From Nonomuraea coxensis DSM 45129 (GTDB taxonomy: Bacteria > Actinomycetota > Actinomycetes > Streptosporangiales > Streptosporangiaceae), in assembly GCF_019397265.1 (NCBI RefSeq), contig NZ_CP068985.1, positions 6,979,001-7,043,000 of the forward strand: a DNA stretch of 64,000 bases. Direction: 5' to 3'. A model generated the notes under the pieces. It did no database searches and had not been told where the DNA came from. It saw only the letters and a list, made by a program, of their open reading frames with translations. The translations under genes were made by a program, and so were the position numbers. Positions within the stretch are counted from its first letter, which is position 1. Every line of letters begins with the position of its first letter. This document shows, one piece after another, positions 40,997-50,058 of this stretch.

Positions 40997-42268
40997 TCAG
41001 GCGACCTCGATCACCGGCGTCTGCGGGAAGAGGTCGTCGAACACCGCCGCCCGGTCGAAGCGCAGCGCGCGGGCACGGGCGCGCATCTCCATGTCGTGCC
41101 GCTCGGCGGCCGACAGGTCCAGCACCACGCGGTCGAGGGCCGCCGCCAGACCCGCGACGTCACCGGGCCGGACGATGACGGCGGTGTCGCCGACCGCCTC
41201 CCCGGTGCCGCCCGTCGTGGTCGTGATGATCGGCCCGCCGCCGGCCAGCATCTTCTCGGCGAGGGCGATGCCGAAGGTCTCGACGAAGTCGGGCTCGGGC
41301 TTGGTGGGCAGCGCGTAGGCCGCGCACCCGTGCATGAGCAGCGCCTTCTCGCTGTCGTCCACGTCGTCGAGGAACAGCACCCGCTCGTCGGCCGCGGCCA
41401 GCGCCCGGATGTCCGCCAGCGCCGGGCCCGTGCCCGCGACGACCAGCTTCACCCGCGAACGGCAGCGCGCCCTCGAGAAGGCCGTCACCAGCTCATAGAT
41501 GCCCTTCGCGCGGGTCACCCTGGACAGGAACAGCACGTAGCCGTCGCGGTCCAGCCCGCGGCGGGCGAGCGCGGCGTCCACCTCCGCCTGGTCGAGGTCG
41601 AGGAAGGCCGTCGAGTCGATCGGCGGGTAGCTGACCGTCACCCGCCGCCGGCACTGCTCGGCGAAGCCGGTGCCGCAGTGCGCGTCCACCTGCTCGGCCG
41701 AGGCGATGATCTCGTCCCTGGTGTAGTCGGAGACCGCGACGACCTCGTCGTTGGCGAGGAACGTGGTGAACAGCACGGTCGCCGCCCCGAACCGGCCCTC
41801 GCGCAGGCACGAGCGGATCACGTTGGTGACGTCGGAGCCGACCGCCTTGGCGATCGTGTGGACGTCGGGCGCGTAACCGGCGGCGCGGGCGGACGCGACC
41901 GCGTCCACGACCACCGACGTGTGCGGCGCGAGGTACATCGACAGGCAGGTCGTCGGCACCGGCTCGGCCAGCAGCTCGACCAGCCGCCCGGTGAGCCCCG
42001 ACTGATGGCGCCCGTCGGGCACCCGGTAGTCGCCGACCGGCTCCGGCCGCTCCACGGTGATGCCGGGACTGTACGGCAGCAGCCGGTCCAGCGGCTTGAG
42101 CGGCAACCCGGCCGCCCGCAACGCGGGGATCGGCCACGTCAGCAGCCGCACGTCGGTGAACCCGCGGGTCAACGCCACCTCGGCGAGGTTGCGTGCTTCA
42201 CCCGAGTGACCGCAGATGACCGGGTCGGCCCTGACCACGATGACGAGACGGCGATGCGAGGGGATCAT
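40997..42268 (-). CDS. Glycosyltransferase family 4-like protein
   Basis: 423 aa, GT-B fold. The N-terminal domain starts LVIVVRADPVICGHSGEARNLAEVAL; the C-terminal nucleotide-sugar domain contains YVLFLSRVTRAKGIYELVTAF, LVVAGTGPALADI, and the acidic FVETFGIALAEKMLAGGGPIITTTTGGTGE with the E-x7-E retaining motif. It probably transfers a hexose to a glycan or lipid. GGAGGGAG before the ATG at 42268. It lies 11 nt after a GH92 mannosidase gene, so the two act in one mannose-related operon. Confidence 0.85.
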   Translation of the reverse strand: MIPSHRRLVIVVRADPVICGHSGEARNLAEVALTRGFTDVRLLTWPIPALRAAGLPLKPLDRLLPYSPGITVERPEPVGDYRVPDGRHQSGLTGRLVELLAEPVPTTCLSMYLAPHTSVVVDAVASARAAGYAPDVHTIAKAVGSDVTNVIRSCLREGRFGAATVLFTTFLANDEVVAVSDYTRDEIIASAEQVDAHCGTGFAEQCRRRVTVSYPPIDSTAFLDLDQAEVDAALARRGLDRDGYVLFLSRVTRAKGIYELVTAFSRARCRSRVKLVVAGTGPALADIRALAAADERVLFLDDVDDSEKALLMHGCAAYALPTKPEPDFVETFGIALAEKMLAGGGPIITTTTGGTGEAVGDTAVIVRPGDVAGLAAALDRVVLDLSAAERHDMEMRARARALRFDRAAVFDDLFPQTPVIEVA

Positions 42269-42279
42269 CGCGCTCCCTC

Positions 42280-44580
42280 CTATGTCGCGGGTGGATCGGA
42301 AAGAGACGGGGGCCGGAGCTCCTGGCCCCACGCCGACGGCTCCGGTCCGAGCCGGAGGTGGAGGACGCCGCCGCGGTGCACGGTGGCGGCGTCCAGGTGC
42401 GTCGCGTGCAGGGGCTTGCCGTCGAGCGTCGCCGACTGCACGTACTGCGGGGGCGGGTGGCCTTCCGGGCCGTCCACGCCGATCGGGGTCTCACGGTGGC
42501 CGCTGGTCTCGACGACGAGCTCGCCGTCGCCGGTGCGGAGCACGGCCCGTTCGAAGGCGGGCGCGTTGAGCAGGAACAGGCTCTGCCCGGCGACCGGGAA
42601 CAGGCCCAGCGACGCCCACACGTACCAGGAGCTGAGGCCGCCGGAGTCGTCGTTGCCCGGCAGGCCGCCTGGCCCGGTGCCGAACTGCCAGGTCAGCGCC
42701 GCGTGCACCACCTCGGCGGTGCGGTCGGGCCGGCCCGCGTAGTGGTAGGCCCAGGGCGCCTCCATGTCGGGCTCGTTGTTCAGCCCCTCGAACCGGTTGA
42801 GCGCGTAGCCGGCCGCCATCTCCGCCGGGTCGGGGCGCCGGCCCGGCTGCCGCACCGGCCGCGCGCCGAAGCCGAAGAACTGGTCGAGCTTGTCGACGAA
42901 CTCCTTGTCGCCGCCGGCCAGCGCGATGCGGGCGGCCATGTCGTGCAGCAGGCGGAAGGAGTAGTTCCACTTGCCGCCCTCGTAGAACTCCGAGTCGCGC
43001 AGCAGGCCGGTGCCGGGGTCGAAGGCGTTGGTCCACTGACGGCCGCGCCGCTCCAGGTCGTCGGCCAGGCGGCGGTCGTTGAGCGCGCGGGCGACCTGGG
43101 CGGTGCAGTGGTGGGCGTAGGCCAGGTCGAGGGTGTGGGTGATGGGGTGCACCACGCCGTGCTCGAAGAAGTCCTCGCCGTACATGCGGCGCAGGTCGCC
43201 GACCATGTGCACGAGCGCCCAGTTCCAGTCGAGCGCGGTGCGGCCGAGCGCGTGGGCGTCGGCCAGCGCCGTGTGGACGAGCGCGCTCGCCTGGCGGAAG
43301 AACCGGTCGGCGCCGCGGGCCATGCGGTAGCCGATCGGGAAGTTGCCCTCCTCCTCGCAGACCCGGATCAGCGACTCCAGCAGGTCGCCGGCCCGCTCGG
43401 GGACGATGGCGGACAGCAGCGGGAGCTGGGTCTTGTAGATGTCCCACATGGTGCACACGTCGAAGGCGAACGGCCCGGGGGTCGGCCAGAACGGGCTCTC
43501 GTCGTCGCCGAAACACGGCTTGATCAGCGCGTGGTAGAGCGCGGTGCCGAAGACCGTGCGGCGGGCGGGCGTGCCGCCCTCGACCTGGACGCGGTCGAGA
43601 TGGTCGCCCCAGCGGGCGCGGGTGCGCAGGCGCACCGTGTCGAAGGCGGGGCTCGCCTGGCCGCACTCGCGTTCGAGGTTGTGGCGGGCCTGCTCGCAGC
43701 CGCGCAGCGAGAACCCGAGCCGCACCTCGACCGTCTGCCCCGCCCTGGCCGGGCCCATGAAGAGCATGCCGAACGGGCGGAGCGTGGTCTGCCGGATGCT
43801 GTCGAAGTCGAGGCGGGTGCCGCCGTGGATGAGACGGCGGTCGTACCAGAGCATCTGCCGCCAGCCGGGGCTGTCCACCTCCAGGTAGACCGACAGCGGG
43901 ACGCCCTCCATCACCACCGTGCCCTGCGCGCGGCCGTGCCCCATGCTCTCGGCCTGCGCCCGGACCGGCACGGTGCGGCCGAGGTCGATGCCGAGGCCGC
44001 CGCAGGACAGGTCGATCACCACGCGGGCGCTGGAGTGCTCGGGGAAGGTGTAGCGGTGCACGGCGACCTTGGTGCCCACGGTCAGCTCGCAGCGGATGCC
44101 GGTGTCGAGGGTGGCGGCGTAGTAGCCCGCCTCGGCCACCTCGTCGTGCAGCGGCCAGGACTCGTTGAGGTCGTCCAGCGGCTGCACCATCGGGGTGACC
44201 CGGACGTAGTTGTAGTACTTGCGGATCGCGCCGGTGCCGGACTGCTGGAAGTGGGTGAACCCGGACGCCTGGAGCCGCTCGAACATCTCCTCGGGCACGC
44301 CCTCGGTGTTCTTGGCGTAGCGGCCGTAGCCCGTGGGGTAGGCGCCGGAGTAGGCGCAGGCGGAGACCATGCCGAGCGGCGAGGTCGCCCCTGGGTGGGT
44401 GTTGCCGACCTGTGGTTTCGGCCACCACCACGTGGCGGCGAGACCGCGTGCGCGAGGCAGGTCGGTGGCCGCTGTGCCGATGAAGGGATCGATGTTCGTG
44501 AGGATGGCGGCAATGTACCCGTTCGCTGTTCGCTTAAGGTTTCGCCAAGGTGAAATCCTTATAGTTGATCTCCGTCGCAC
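42280..44580 (-). CDS. Glycoside hydrolase family 92 (alpha-mannosidase)
   Basis: About 766 aa. The sequence opens with TNIDPFIGTAATDLPRARG (the GH92 D-P-x-I-G-T start) and carries NTHPGATSPLGMV, TMWDIYKTQLPLL, GYALNRFEGLNNEPDMEAPWAYHYAGRP, and LPGNDDSGGLSSWYVWASLGLFP, the block with the catalytic acid/base region. GH92 enzymes are calcium-dependent exo-alpha-mannosidases. No signal peptide is evident. The start is uncertain: no ATG lies near the conserved N-terminus, so the GTG at 44580 is given, with no good ribosome site. Confidence 0.88.
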   Translation of the reverse strand: MRRRSTIRISPWRNLKRTANGYIAAILTNIDPFIGTAATDLPRARGLAATWWWPKPQVGNTHPGATSPLGMVSACAYSGAYPTGYGRYAKNTEGVPEEMFERLQASGFTHFQQSGTGAIRKYYNYVRVTPMVQPLDDLNESWPLHDEVAEAGYYAATLDTGIRCELTVGTKVAVHRYTFPEHSSARVVIDLSCGGLGIDLGRTVPVRAQAESMGHGRAQGTVVMEGVPLSVYLEVDSPGWRQMLWYDRRLIHGGTRLDFDSIRQTTLRPFGMLFMGPARAGQTVEVRLGFSLRGCEQARHNLERECGQASPAFDTVRLRTRARWGDHLDRVQVEGGTPARRTVFGTALYHALIKPCFGDDESPFWPTPGPFAFDVCTMWDIYKTQLPLLSAIVPERAGDLLESLIRVCEEEGNFPIGYRMARGADRFFRQASALVHTALADAHALGRTALDWNWALVHMVGDLRRMYGEDFFEHGVVHPITHTLDLAYAHHCTAQVARALNDRRLADDLERRGRQWTNAFDPGTGLLRDSEFYEGGKWNYSFRLLHDMAARIALAGGDKEFVDKLDQFFGFGARPVRQPGRRPDPAEMAAGYALNRFEGLNNEPDMEAPWAYHYAGRPDRTAEVVHAALTWQFGTGPGGLPGNDDSGGLSSWYVWASLGLFPVAGQSLFLLNAPAFERAVLRTGDGELVVETSGHRETPIGVDGPEGHPPPQYVQSATLDGKPLHATHLDAATVHRGGVLHLRLGPEPSAWGQELRPPSLSDPPAT

Positions 44581-44601
44581 GGCACGGGGGGAGCACAGCT
44601 C

Positions 44602-46440
44602 ATGGGGCAGGACGGGTCGGAGTCGTTCCTGGGAAGCCGCTACACACTGCTGGAGGAGATCGGCGCCGGGGGCATGGGCACGGTCTGGCGGGCGCGCGAG
44701 CGCGACACCGGGGACGTCGTGGCGGTGAAGCTGCTGCGCGACGGGCTCGCCGGCGATGCCGACCTGGTGCTGCGCTTCGTCCAGGAACGCAACGTCATGC
44801 GCGCCCTGCGCCACCCCAACATCGTCACCGTGCGCGACTTCGTCATCGAGGGCGACCGGCTCGCCCTGGTCATGGACCTCGTCGAGGGCGGCGACCTGCG
44901 CGGCCTGCTCCGGCGGCGCGGCACGCTGCCTCCCGGGGAGGCCGCCCGGCTGCTGGCCGGGATCGCCGCGGCCCTGGCCGCGGCGCACGCCGCCGGGGTG
45001 GCGCACCGCGACGTCAAGCCGGGGAACGTGCTCATCGACGCGGGCACCGGGCGGGCCCGGCTGACCGACTTCGGGGTGGCGCGCATCGTGCACGGGCCCG
45101 GCCTGACGCAGACGTCGTCGATCATTGGCACGCCCGCGTACCTGGCGCCCGAGATCGCCGGCGGCGACGCCGCGACGCCCGCGGTGGACGTGTACGCCCT
45201 CGGCCTGATCCTTTACGAGCTGCTCGCCGGGCGGCCGCCGTTCGTCGGGGAGCACCCGATGGCGCTGCTCAGGCAGCACGCGTCCAGCATGCCGCGGCGG
45301 CTGCCGGGGATGCCGGACGCGCTGTGGCAGGTCATCGTGGCCTGCGTCGCCAAGGAGCCGGGCGCGCGGCCGGAGGCGGCGGCGGTGGCGCGGGCGCTGG
45401 CCGAGGCGGCGCCGTCCCTGGCCGGCCACCCCGCCCTCCCCCCGATCCCCCGCACCGACTCCCCCTCCACCACCTCCGAGCCTCTCCCTTCCTCCGCTTC
45501 CGGCCCCCTCGCCGCGTTACCCGCCCCCTCCGAGCCCCTGCCTCCGATCTCCTCCCCTTCAGGCGCTCCCAGCGCGTCCGGCGTACCGGGCCCTCCTGTC
45601 CCTTCCGGGGCGCCCGCCCTGACCGGGGCGCCGGGCTCGCCGGGGACTCGTGCCGCGGCGGGGACAGGCGGTGATCGGTCGCGGGCCGTCACCGGCGTGT
45701 CGGGACGGCGGCCCCGGCGGCCCCTGGCCGTGGTCGCGGCCACGGTCGCGGCGCTGGCGCTCACCGGCACCGCTGTGGCCGTCGTGGCGCCGTGGCGCGG
45801 GCCGGACCCGAAGGGGGCGGCCGACGCCGAGGCCGCCCTCGACGCCGTACCGCCGCCCGTCACGACCGCGATCACGCCGGAGAACGGCTCCATGCGCGCG
45901 CTGAAGAGCCCGACGGCGTCCGTCCGCACCCCGCGCACCACCACGCCGGCGACGCCCGCCCGGCGGCCCTCGACCGACCCGCCCAGGAAGACCGTACGCA
46001 CCCCCCGCGCGGCCGCGTCCCCGTCCGTGACCGAGGATCCCGTGGAGGAGGGCCGCCCGGCCGAGCCGTCCCGGCAGCCCGCGACGGCCCCGCAGTGGCA
46101 GTGCCGCTCCTGGGGGCGGGCGGCCGACGGCGTCGAGATGTCCCCGTGCGTGGCCCTGGTCGGCGACGTCTTCCACCTCCAGGGCCGGCTTCGCGGCGCG
46201 AACGCCGCTGGTTCCGACATCCACGTCCAGCTCTACGACACCGACGGCGACACCAACGTTTCGGCCCCCTTCACCTGCGCGGACGTCGCTCCCACGGGCG
46301 CGGGCGGGGTGGCGACGTGCGGGCCGTTCCAGGTCAGGATCCCGCAGGGCGGCGCGAAGATCGACGTACGCCAGCGCTGGCGGCGGACCGGCACCGGCAC
46401 GTTCGGCGGCGGCCTGGAGAGCCCCTGGGTGCTGTGGTAG
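44602..46440 (+). CDS. Membrane Ser/Thr protein kinase (PknB-like) with secreted-side domain
   Basis: 612 aa. The kinase domain spans 12-275: GAGGMGTV glycine loop (21-27), Lys43, HRDVKPGN catalytic loop (135-142), DFG (156-158) and TPAYLAPE activation segment. A Pro/Ser-rich juxtamembrane region leads to one TM (about 372-394), a Thr/Pro/Arg linker and a 110-residue extracytoplasmic domain with three Cys (WQCRSWG, SPCVAL, FTCADVAPTG...ATCGPF). No PASTA repeats. GGGGGGAG precedes the ATG, and a TATAGT box lies at 44560-44565. Divergent from the GH92 operon. Confidence 0.93.
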   Translation: MGQDGSESFLGSRYTLLEEIGAGGMGTVWRARERDTGDVVAVKLLRDGLAGDADLVLRFVQERNVMRALRHPNIVTVRDFVIEGDRLALVMDLVEGGDLRGLLRRRGTLPPGEAARLLAGIAAALAAAHAAGVAHRDVKPGNVLIDAGTGRARLTDFGVARIVHGPGLTQTSSIIGTPAYLAPEIAGGDAATPAVDVYALGLILYELLAGRPPFVGEHPMALLRQHASSMPRRLPGMPDALWQVIVACVAKEPGARPEAAAVARALAEAAPSLAGHPALPPIPRTDSPSTTSEPLPSSASGPLAALPAPSEPLPPISSPSGAPSASGVPGPPVPSGAPALTGAPGSPGTRAAAGTGGDRSRAVTGVSGRRPRRPLAVVAATVAALALTGTAVAVVAPWRGPDPKGAADAEAALDAVPPPVTTAITPENGSMRALKSPTASVRTPRTTTPATPARRPSTDPPRKTVRTPRAAASPSVTEDPVEEGRPAEPSRQPATAPQWQCRSWGRAADGVEMSPCVALVGDVFHLQGRLRGANAAGSDIHVQLYDTDGDTNVSAPFTCADVAPTGAGGVATCGPFQVRIPQGGAKIDVRQRWRRTGTGTFGGGLESPWVLW

Positions 46441-46481
46441 GCGACCAGGAGCCCGCTTTGCCCTGCATTAGGGCGGTTTTG

Positions 46482-46505
46482 GTTTGTTGTTGACGCTCTG
46501 GGTAG
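46482..46505 (+). promoter_or_regulatory. SigB-like general-stress promoter
   Basis: GTTT (46482-46485), 14-nt spacer, GGGTAG (46500-46505), a full match to the actinomycete SigB consensus. It sits 35 bp before the ATG of the first gene of the 46541-48221 operon. Confidence 0.65.
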
Positions 46506-46540
46506 CCGCAGGCGACATCAGTCGCACGAGGAGGCATCCC

Positions 46541-47269
46541 ATGAGCGAGTATCCGACGGGGACCGGGCGACCGGCCTCTCCACAGGAAGGAACGCTCCAA
46601 CAGGGCAAGGACGCCGCCCGCGAGGTGGCGGGCACCGCCGTGGAACGGACCGCGCAGGTCGCGGACGAGGCGAAGAACCAGACCCGCCGCGCCGTCAACG
46701 AGCTGCGCAACCGGGTGCGCGAGCAGTCCGAGCACCAGAGCCAGCGCGCCGCCCAGAGCCTGCGGCAGTGGTCCGAGGACCTGTCGTCGCTGCAGGACCA
46801 CGCCAAGCCCGACTCCCCGGTCACCGGCGTCGTGCGGCAGATCGCCGGCCAGGGCCACCGGGCCGCCGACTACCTGGACCGCAACGGCCTCGCCGGCGTG
46901 GTCGACGACGTGCAGAGCTTCGCCCGCCGCCGTCCCGGCGCGTTCCTCGCCGGGGCGCTCGCCGCCGGCTTCCTGGTGGGCCGGATCATGAAGACCGCGA
47001 ACGAGAGCACCGAGACGGAGACCGGCCAGGGGGAGCGCTCCCCGCTGTCCTCCACCGGCACCGTGCCGAGCGCCCCCGCGCCCGTCGTGCAGCCCGAGCC
47101 TGCGGGGCCCGCGCCGGTCGGCGACGCCTTCAGCCGGCAGGACACCAGGCCCGTGGTCCCGCCCGCGTACGAGGAGCCGGGACCGGCGGTGCCCGGCCCC
47201 GAGCAGCCCAGGCAGGTGCCGCCGCGTTCCACTCCCCCCACCTACGGCGCCGGGAGTGACCTGCCATGA
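46541..47269 (+). CDS. Stress-operon protein with amphipathic helices
   Basis: 242 aa. The N-terminal half is Ala/Gln/Arg-rich helices (GKDAAREVAGTAVERTAQVADEAKNQTRRAV) like LEA or CsbD-type proteins. FARRRPGAFLAGALAAGFLVGRIMK is a single hydrophobic segment, followed by a Pro-rich acidic tail. It resembles the first member of actinobacterial clusters with phage-holin-like and DUF3618 proteins. GAGGAGG precedes the ATG. The stop overlaps the next gene by 4 nt. Confidence 0.7.
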   Translation: MSEYPTGTGRPASPQEGTLQQGKDAAREVAGTAVERTAQVADEAKNQTRRAVNELRNRVREQSEHQSQRAAQSLRQWSEDLSSLQDHAKPDSPVTGVVRQIAGQGHRAADYLDRNGLAGVVDDVQSFARRRPGAFLAGALAAGFLVGRIMKTANESTETETGQGERSPLSSTGTVPSAPAPVVQPEPAGPAPVGDAFSRQDTRPVVPPAYEEPGPAVPGPEQPRQVPPRSTPPTYGAGSDLP

Positions 47270-47658
47270 CCGCGCACCACGAGGAACCGACGCTCGGCCA
47301 GTTGATCGGCCAGATCGGCGAGGACATCTCCAAACTGTTCCGCCAGGAGGTGGCGCTGGCCAAGGCGGAGATCCGCCAGGAGGCCACCAAGGCGGGCAAG
47401 GCCGGCGGGCTGCTCGGCGGCGCCGGGTTCGCCGGCGCCATGACGGCGCTGCTGCTGACCCTGGCCGTCATGTTCGGCCTGGGCAACGTCATGGACCTGG
47501 GCTGGGCGGCGTTCATCGTCGCGGTGATCTGGGCCGTCGCCGCCGGCGTGCTGTACACGACCGGACGCAACCGGATGCGCGAGGTCGAACCCAAGCCCGA
47601 GCAGACCATCGAGACGCTCAAGGAGGACGCGCAATGGGCACGCGACCTGAGGAAATGA
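47266..47658 (+). CDS. Phage-holin-family (DUF1469-type) small membrane protein
   Basis: 130 aa. SIGN of family: LGQLIGQIGEDISKLFRQEVALAKAEIRQEATKAGKAGGLLGGAGFAGAM followed by two TM helices. Despite the name, these proteins are chromosomal and often stress-induced. It is translationally coupled by an ATGA overlap to the preceding gene and overlaps the next by 25 nt. Confidence 0.82.
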   Translation: MTAHHEEPTLGQLIGQIGEDISKLFRQEVALAKAEIRQEATKAGKAGGLLGGAGFAGAMTALLLTLAVMFGLGNVMDLGWAAFIVAVIWAVAAGVLYTTGRNRMREVEPKPEQTIETLKEDAQWARDLRK

Positions 47659-48221
47659 GAAGCGAGATCGCGGCCACGCGCGCCGAGCTGGCCGCCGACG
47701 TCGACCGGCTCGCCGACCGGACGAGCCCGTCCCGCATCGCGCGGCGGCGGACCGAGGGCGTGCGGCGCGCGGCGCGCTCGTTCCGCGAGCGGGTCATGGG
47801 CACGCCGTCCTACGCCGCCGACCGGGCCCACCAGGGCGCCGGCGCCGTGACGCACGGCGCCCACCAGGCCGCCGAGGCGGTGCGGGCCGCGCCGGAGCAG
47901 GCGATGCGCGGCACGCAGGGCAACCCGCTGGCCGCCGGGCTGATCGCGTTCGGCGCGGGCCTGCTGGCCGCCGCGCTCATCCCGCGCACGCAGGCCGAGG
48001 AGCAGGCCGTCGGGCAGCTCCGCGAGCAGGTCGGCGACGTGCTGGAGCCGGTCGTGGAGGCCGGGCGGGAGAGCGCGCGGCAGCTCGGCCAGGAGGCCAG
48101 GGAGGTGGCCGGCCAGGCCGCCGAGCAGGTGCGGCAGACCGCCTCCGAGGCGGCGGGCGAGACCGCGCAGCACGCGCGCGAGCAGGCCCGCCAGGTGACC
48201 GACCACCACCGCAGCGCCTGA
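47634..48221 (+). CDS. DUF3618 protein
   Basis: 195 aa. EEMRSEIAATRAELAADVDRLADRTSPSRIARRRTE is the DUF3618 start. One TM (NPLAAGLIAFGAGLLAAALIP) is followed by a long Gln/Ala/Glu helix with repeats of about 11 residues (QLGQEAREVAGQAAEQVRQTASEAAGETAQHAREQARQ), like LEA proteins. AAGGAGG precedes the ATG. Last gene of the stress operon, closed by a strong terminator. Confidence 0.83.
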   Translation: MGTRPEEMRSEIAATRAELAADVDRLADRTSPSRIARRRTEGVRRAARSFRERVMGTPSYAADRAHQGAGAVTHGAHQAAEAVRAAPEQAMRGTQGNPLAAGLIAFGAGLLAAALIPRTQAEEQAVGQLREQVGDVLEPVVEAGRESARQLGQEAREVAGQAAEQVRQTASEAAGETAQHAREQARQVTDHHRSA

Positions 48222-48226
48222 GAGCG

Positions 48227-48267
48227 GCCCCCGGCCCCACAGCCGGCGGGGCCGGGGGCGCCTTTTT
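48227..48267 (+). terminator. Rho-independent terminator of the stress operon
   Basis: 12-bp stem (GCCCCCGGCCCC at 48227-48238, complement at 48248-48259) followed by CGCCTTTTT, six bases after the operon's last stop. Confidence 0.85.
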
Positions 48268-48309
48268 CTTCCTCACGACGACGAGCACCGAGCAGCAAGG
48301 GCAGATGCC

Positions 48310-49302
48310 ATGGCGGAACGCCTCACCACCCGGAACTCCCGGCGGGCCCCTGACGGGCCCGCCGAGCTGCGCACCCGTTCCTGGTGGGGTGTGCTGCGGC
48401 GGACCGTGAAGGAGTTCCAGGACGACCGGCTGACCGACTGGGCGGCGGCGCTGACGTACTACGCGATGTTGTCGATCTTCCCGGCGCTGCTGGCCGTGGT
48501 GTCCCTGCTCGGGGTCTTCGGCCAGTCGGTGATCGGGCCGCTGATGGACACGCTGGAGCCGATGGCGCCCGGCCCGGCCCAGGAGATCCTCCGGCAGGCG
48601 CTGGTGGCGTTGCAGGAGCACCGGCAGGCGGCGGGCTTCGCCCTGGTGGTCAGCCTCGCCGTCGCCCTCTGGTCGGCCTCCGGGTACGTCGGCGCGTTCA
48701 TGCGGGCCTCGAACGTCGTGTACGAGATGCCCGAGGGCCGCCCGATCTGGAAGACCCTGCCGCTGCGGCTGGCCATCACGGCGGCCCTGGTGGTGCTGAT
48801 GGCGGTCGGCGCGGTCGCCGTGGTCCTCACCGGCGGGCTCGCCGAGCGGGCCGGGGACCTCCTCGGGTTCGGGCCGGCGGCGCTCACCGTGTGGAGCTTC
48901 GCCAAGTGGCCGCTGCTGGTCGCGGTGGTCGTCGTCGTGCTGGCGCTGCTGTACTGGTCGGCGCCGAACGTGCGGCATCCCGGGTTCCGGTGGATCACGC
49001 CGGGCAGCGCGCTCGCCGTGGTGGTGTGGATCGTGGTCTCGGCCGGGTTCGCGTTCTACGTGGCGAACTTCGGCTCCTACGGCACGACGTACGCCGCCAT
49101 GGGCGGGGTGATCGTCTTCATGATCTGGCTGTGGCTGTCGAACGTGGCCGTGCTGCTCGGGGTGGAGTTCGACGCCGAGCTGGCCAGGGAGCGGGCGATC
49201 GGCGCGGGGCAGCCGCCGGAGCGGGAGCCGTACGTGGAGCCGCGCGACACGAGGAAGATGGACGACGACGAGCGGCCCGAGCCGGTCGAGCGCGGCGGGT
49301 GA
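48310..49302 (+). CDS. YihY/BrkB-family inner-membrane protein
   Basis: 330 aa. DRLTDWAAALTYYAMLSIFPALLAVVSLLGVFG is the family signature, with six TM segments in all and FRWITPGSALAVVVWIVVSAGFAFYVANFGSYGTTYAAMGGVIVFMIWLWLSNVAVLLGVEFDAEL at the C-terminal end. The tail is acidic. Function unresolved; not an RNase BN despite older naming. It starts 50 bp past the stress-operon terminator. Confidence 0.9.
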   Translation: MAERLTTRNSRRAPDGPAELRTRSWWGVLRRTVKEFQDDRLTDWAAALTYYAMLSIFPALLAVVSLLGVFGQSVIGPLMDTLEPMAPGPAQEILRQALVALQEHRQAAGFALVVSLAVALWSASGYVGAFMRASNVVYEMPEGRPIWKTLPLRLAITAALVVLMAVGAVAVVLTGGLAERAGDLLGFGPAALTVWSFAKWPLLVAVVVVVLALLYWSAPNVRHPGFRWITPGSALAVVVWIVVSAGFAFYVANFGSYGTTYAAMGGVIVFMIWLWLSNVAVLLGVEFDAELARERAIGAGQPPEREPYVEPRDTRKMDDDERPEPVERGG

Positions 49303-49342
49303 GCTGCAAGCGGGGGGCAATCGGCGCGCAAGACGCCGGCCT

Positions 49343-49348
49343 TAGGGT
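49343..49348 (+). promoter_or_regulatory. Leaderless -10 box TAGGGT
   Basis: TAGGGT followed by exactly six bases and the GTG start at 49355. The same box stands close to the starts at 58069 and 62761. Confidence 0.5.
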
Positions 49349-49354
49349 CGGCCC

Positions 49355-49996
49355 GTGTACAGACGACTGGTTCTCGGCGGCGCCGCGCTCGCGGCGGCCG
49401 CGACGATGACGCTCACCGCCGCCGGCCCCGCCTCCGCCGCTCCTTCCGCCGCTCCCGCCGCCGCGCCCGCGGGCGTGGCGAACAAGCTGTTCCGCGCCTG
49501 GCTGGCCGCCGACCGCGCGGCCGCCGCGAAGGTGGCCACCCCGGCCGCCGTCGCCTCGATCTTCAGCTACCCCTACCGCGCGCCCGACCGCTTCGCCGGC
49601 TGCTCCGGCGCGGTGTGCCGGTTCACGCACACGAGCGTGCGGGTGCCGGGCGGGCTCGACGGCCTCGCGATGGTGGTGAAAGGCTCCAAGGTCACGAAGG
49701 TCTACCGGTCGCGGCACGTCACCAAGCCGGCCACGGCGGCCACGCGGCTCTTCGCCGCCTGGCGGCACGGCGACCGCTACAGCGCCCTGGAGGTCGCCTC
49801 CACGGGCGCGGTGAAGACGCTCTTCAAGGTCAGGTACGACCCGCGCGGCGTCGCCCACCACTTCCAGGGATGCACGGCCGAGCCCAAGGGGTTCGCGTGC
49901 GCCTACTCGTACGAGGGCGGCGCGATGCTGATGCACGTGCGCGGCACCAGGTCCAGCGGCTACGAGGTCGGCTCGATCAGCTACCTCGCCGACTGA
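49355..49996 (+). CDS. Secreted protein with two internal repeats
   Basis: 213 aa. A signal peptide (MYRRLVLGGAALAAAATMTLTAAGPASAA) precedes two homologous units of about 75-80 aa. Each starts with (A)N/TRLFxAW, then an Ala-Val-x-x-(I/L)F stretch, an aromatic segment, and a Cys pair (FAGCSGAVCRF; FQGCTAEPKGFACAY). The duplication and likely one disulfide per unit suggest an extracellular binding module. No family recognised. Confidence 0.72.
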   Translation: MYRRLVLGGAALAAAATMTLTAAGPASAAPSAAPAAAPAGVANKLFRAWLAADRAAAAKVATPAAVASIFSYPYRAPDRFAGCSGAVCRFTHTSVRVPGGLDGLAMVVKGSKVTKVYRSRHVTKPATAATRLFAAWRHGDRYSALEVASTGAVKTLFKVRYDPRGVAHHFQGCTAEPKGFACAYSYEGGAMLMHVRGTRSSGYEVGSISYLAD

Positions 49997-50058
49997 TCCG
50001 AGGTGTGAACGGCCCCGCCCGTGGTAGGCGAGAAGCGGATCACGACACGGGAGGCGAC

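Noticed and set aside
40997..46440. GH92-GT4-kinase region as a biosynthetic gene cluster
   Set aside because: No core synthase or tailoring set is present; the kinase is divergent and unrelated in function.
47266..47658. Holin gene as a sign of prophage
   Set aside because: No other phage genes; the family is a normal member of actinobacterial stress operons.
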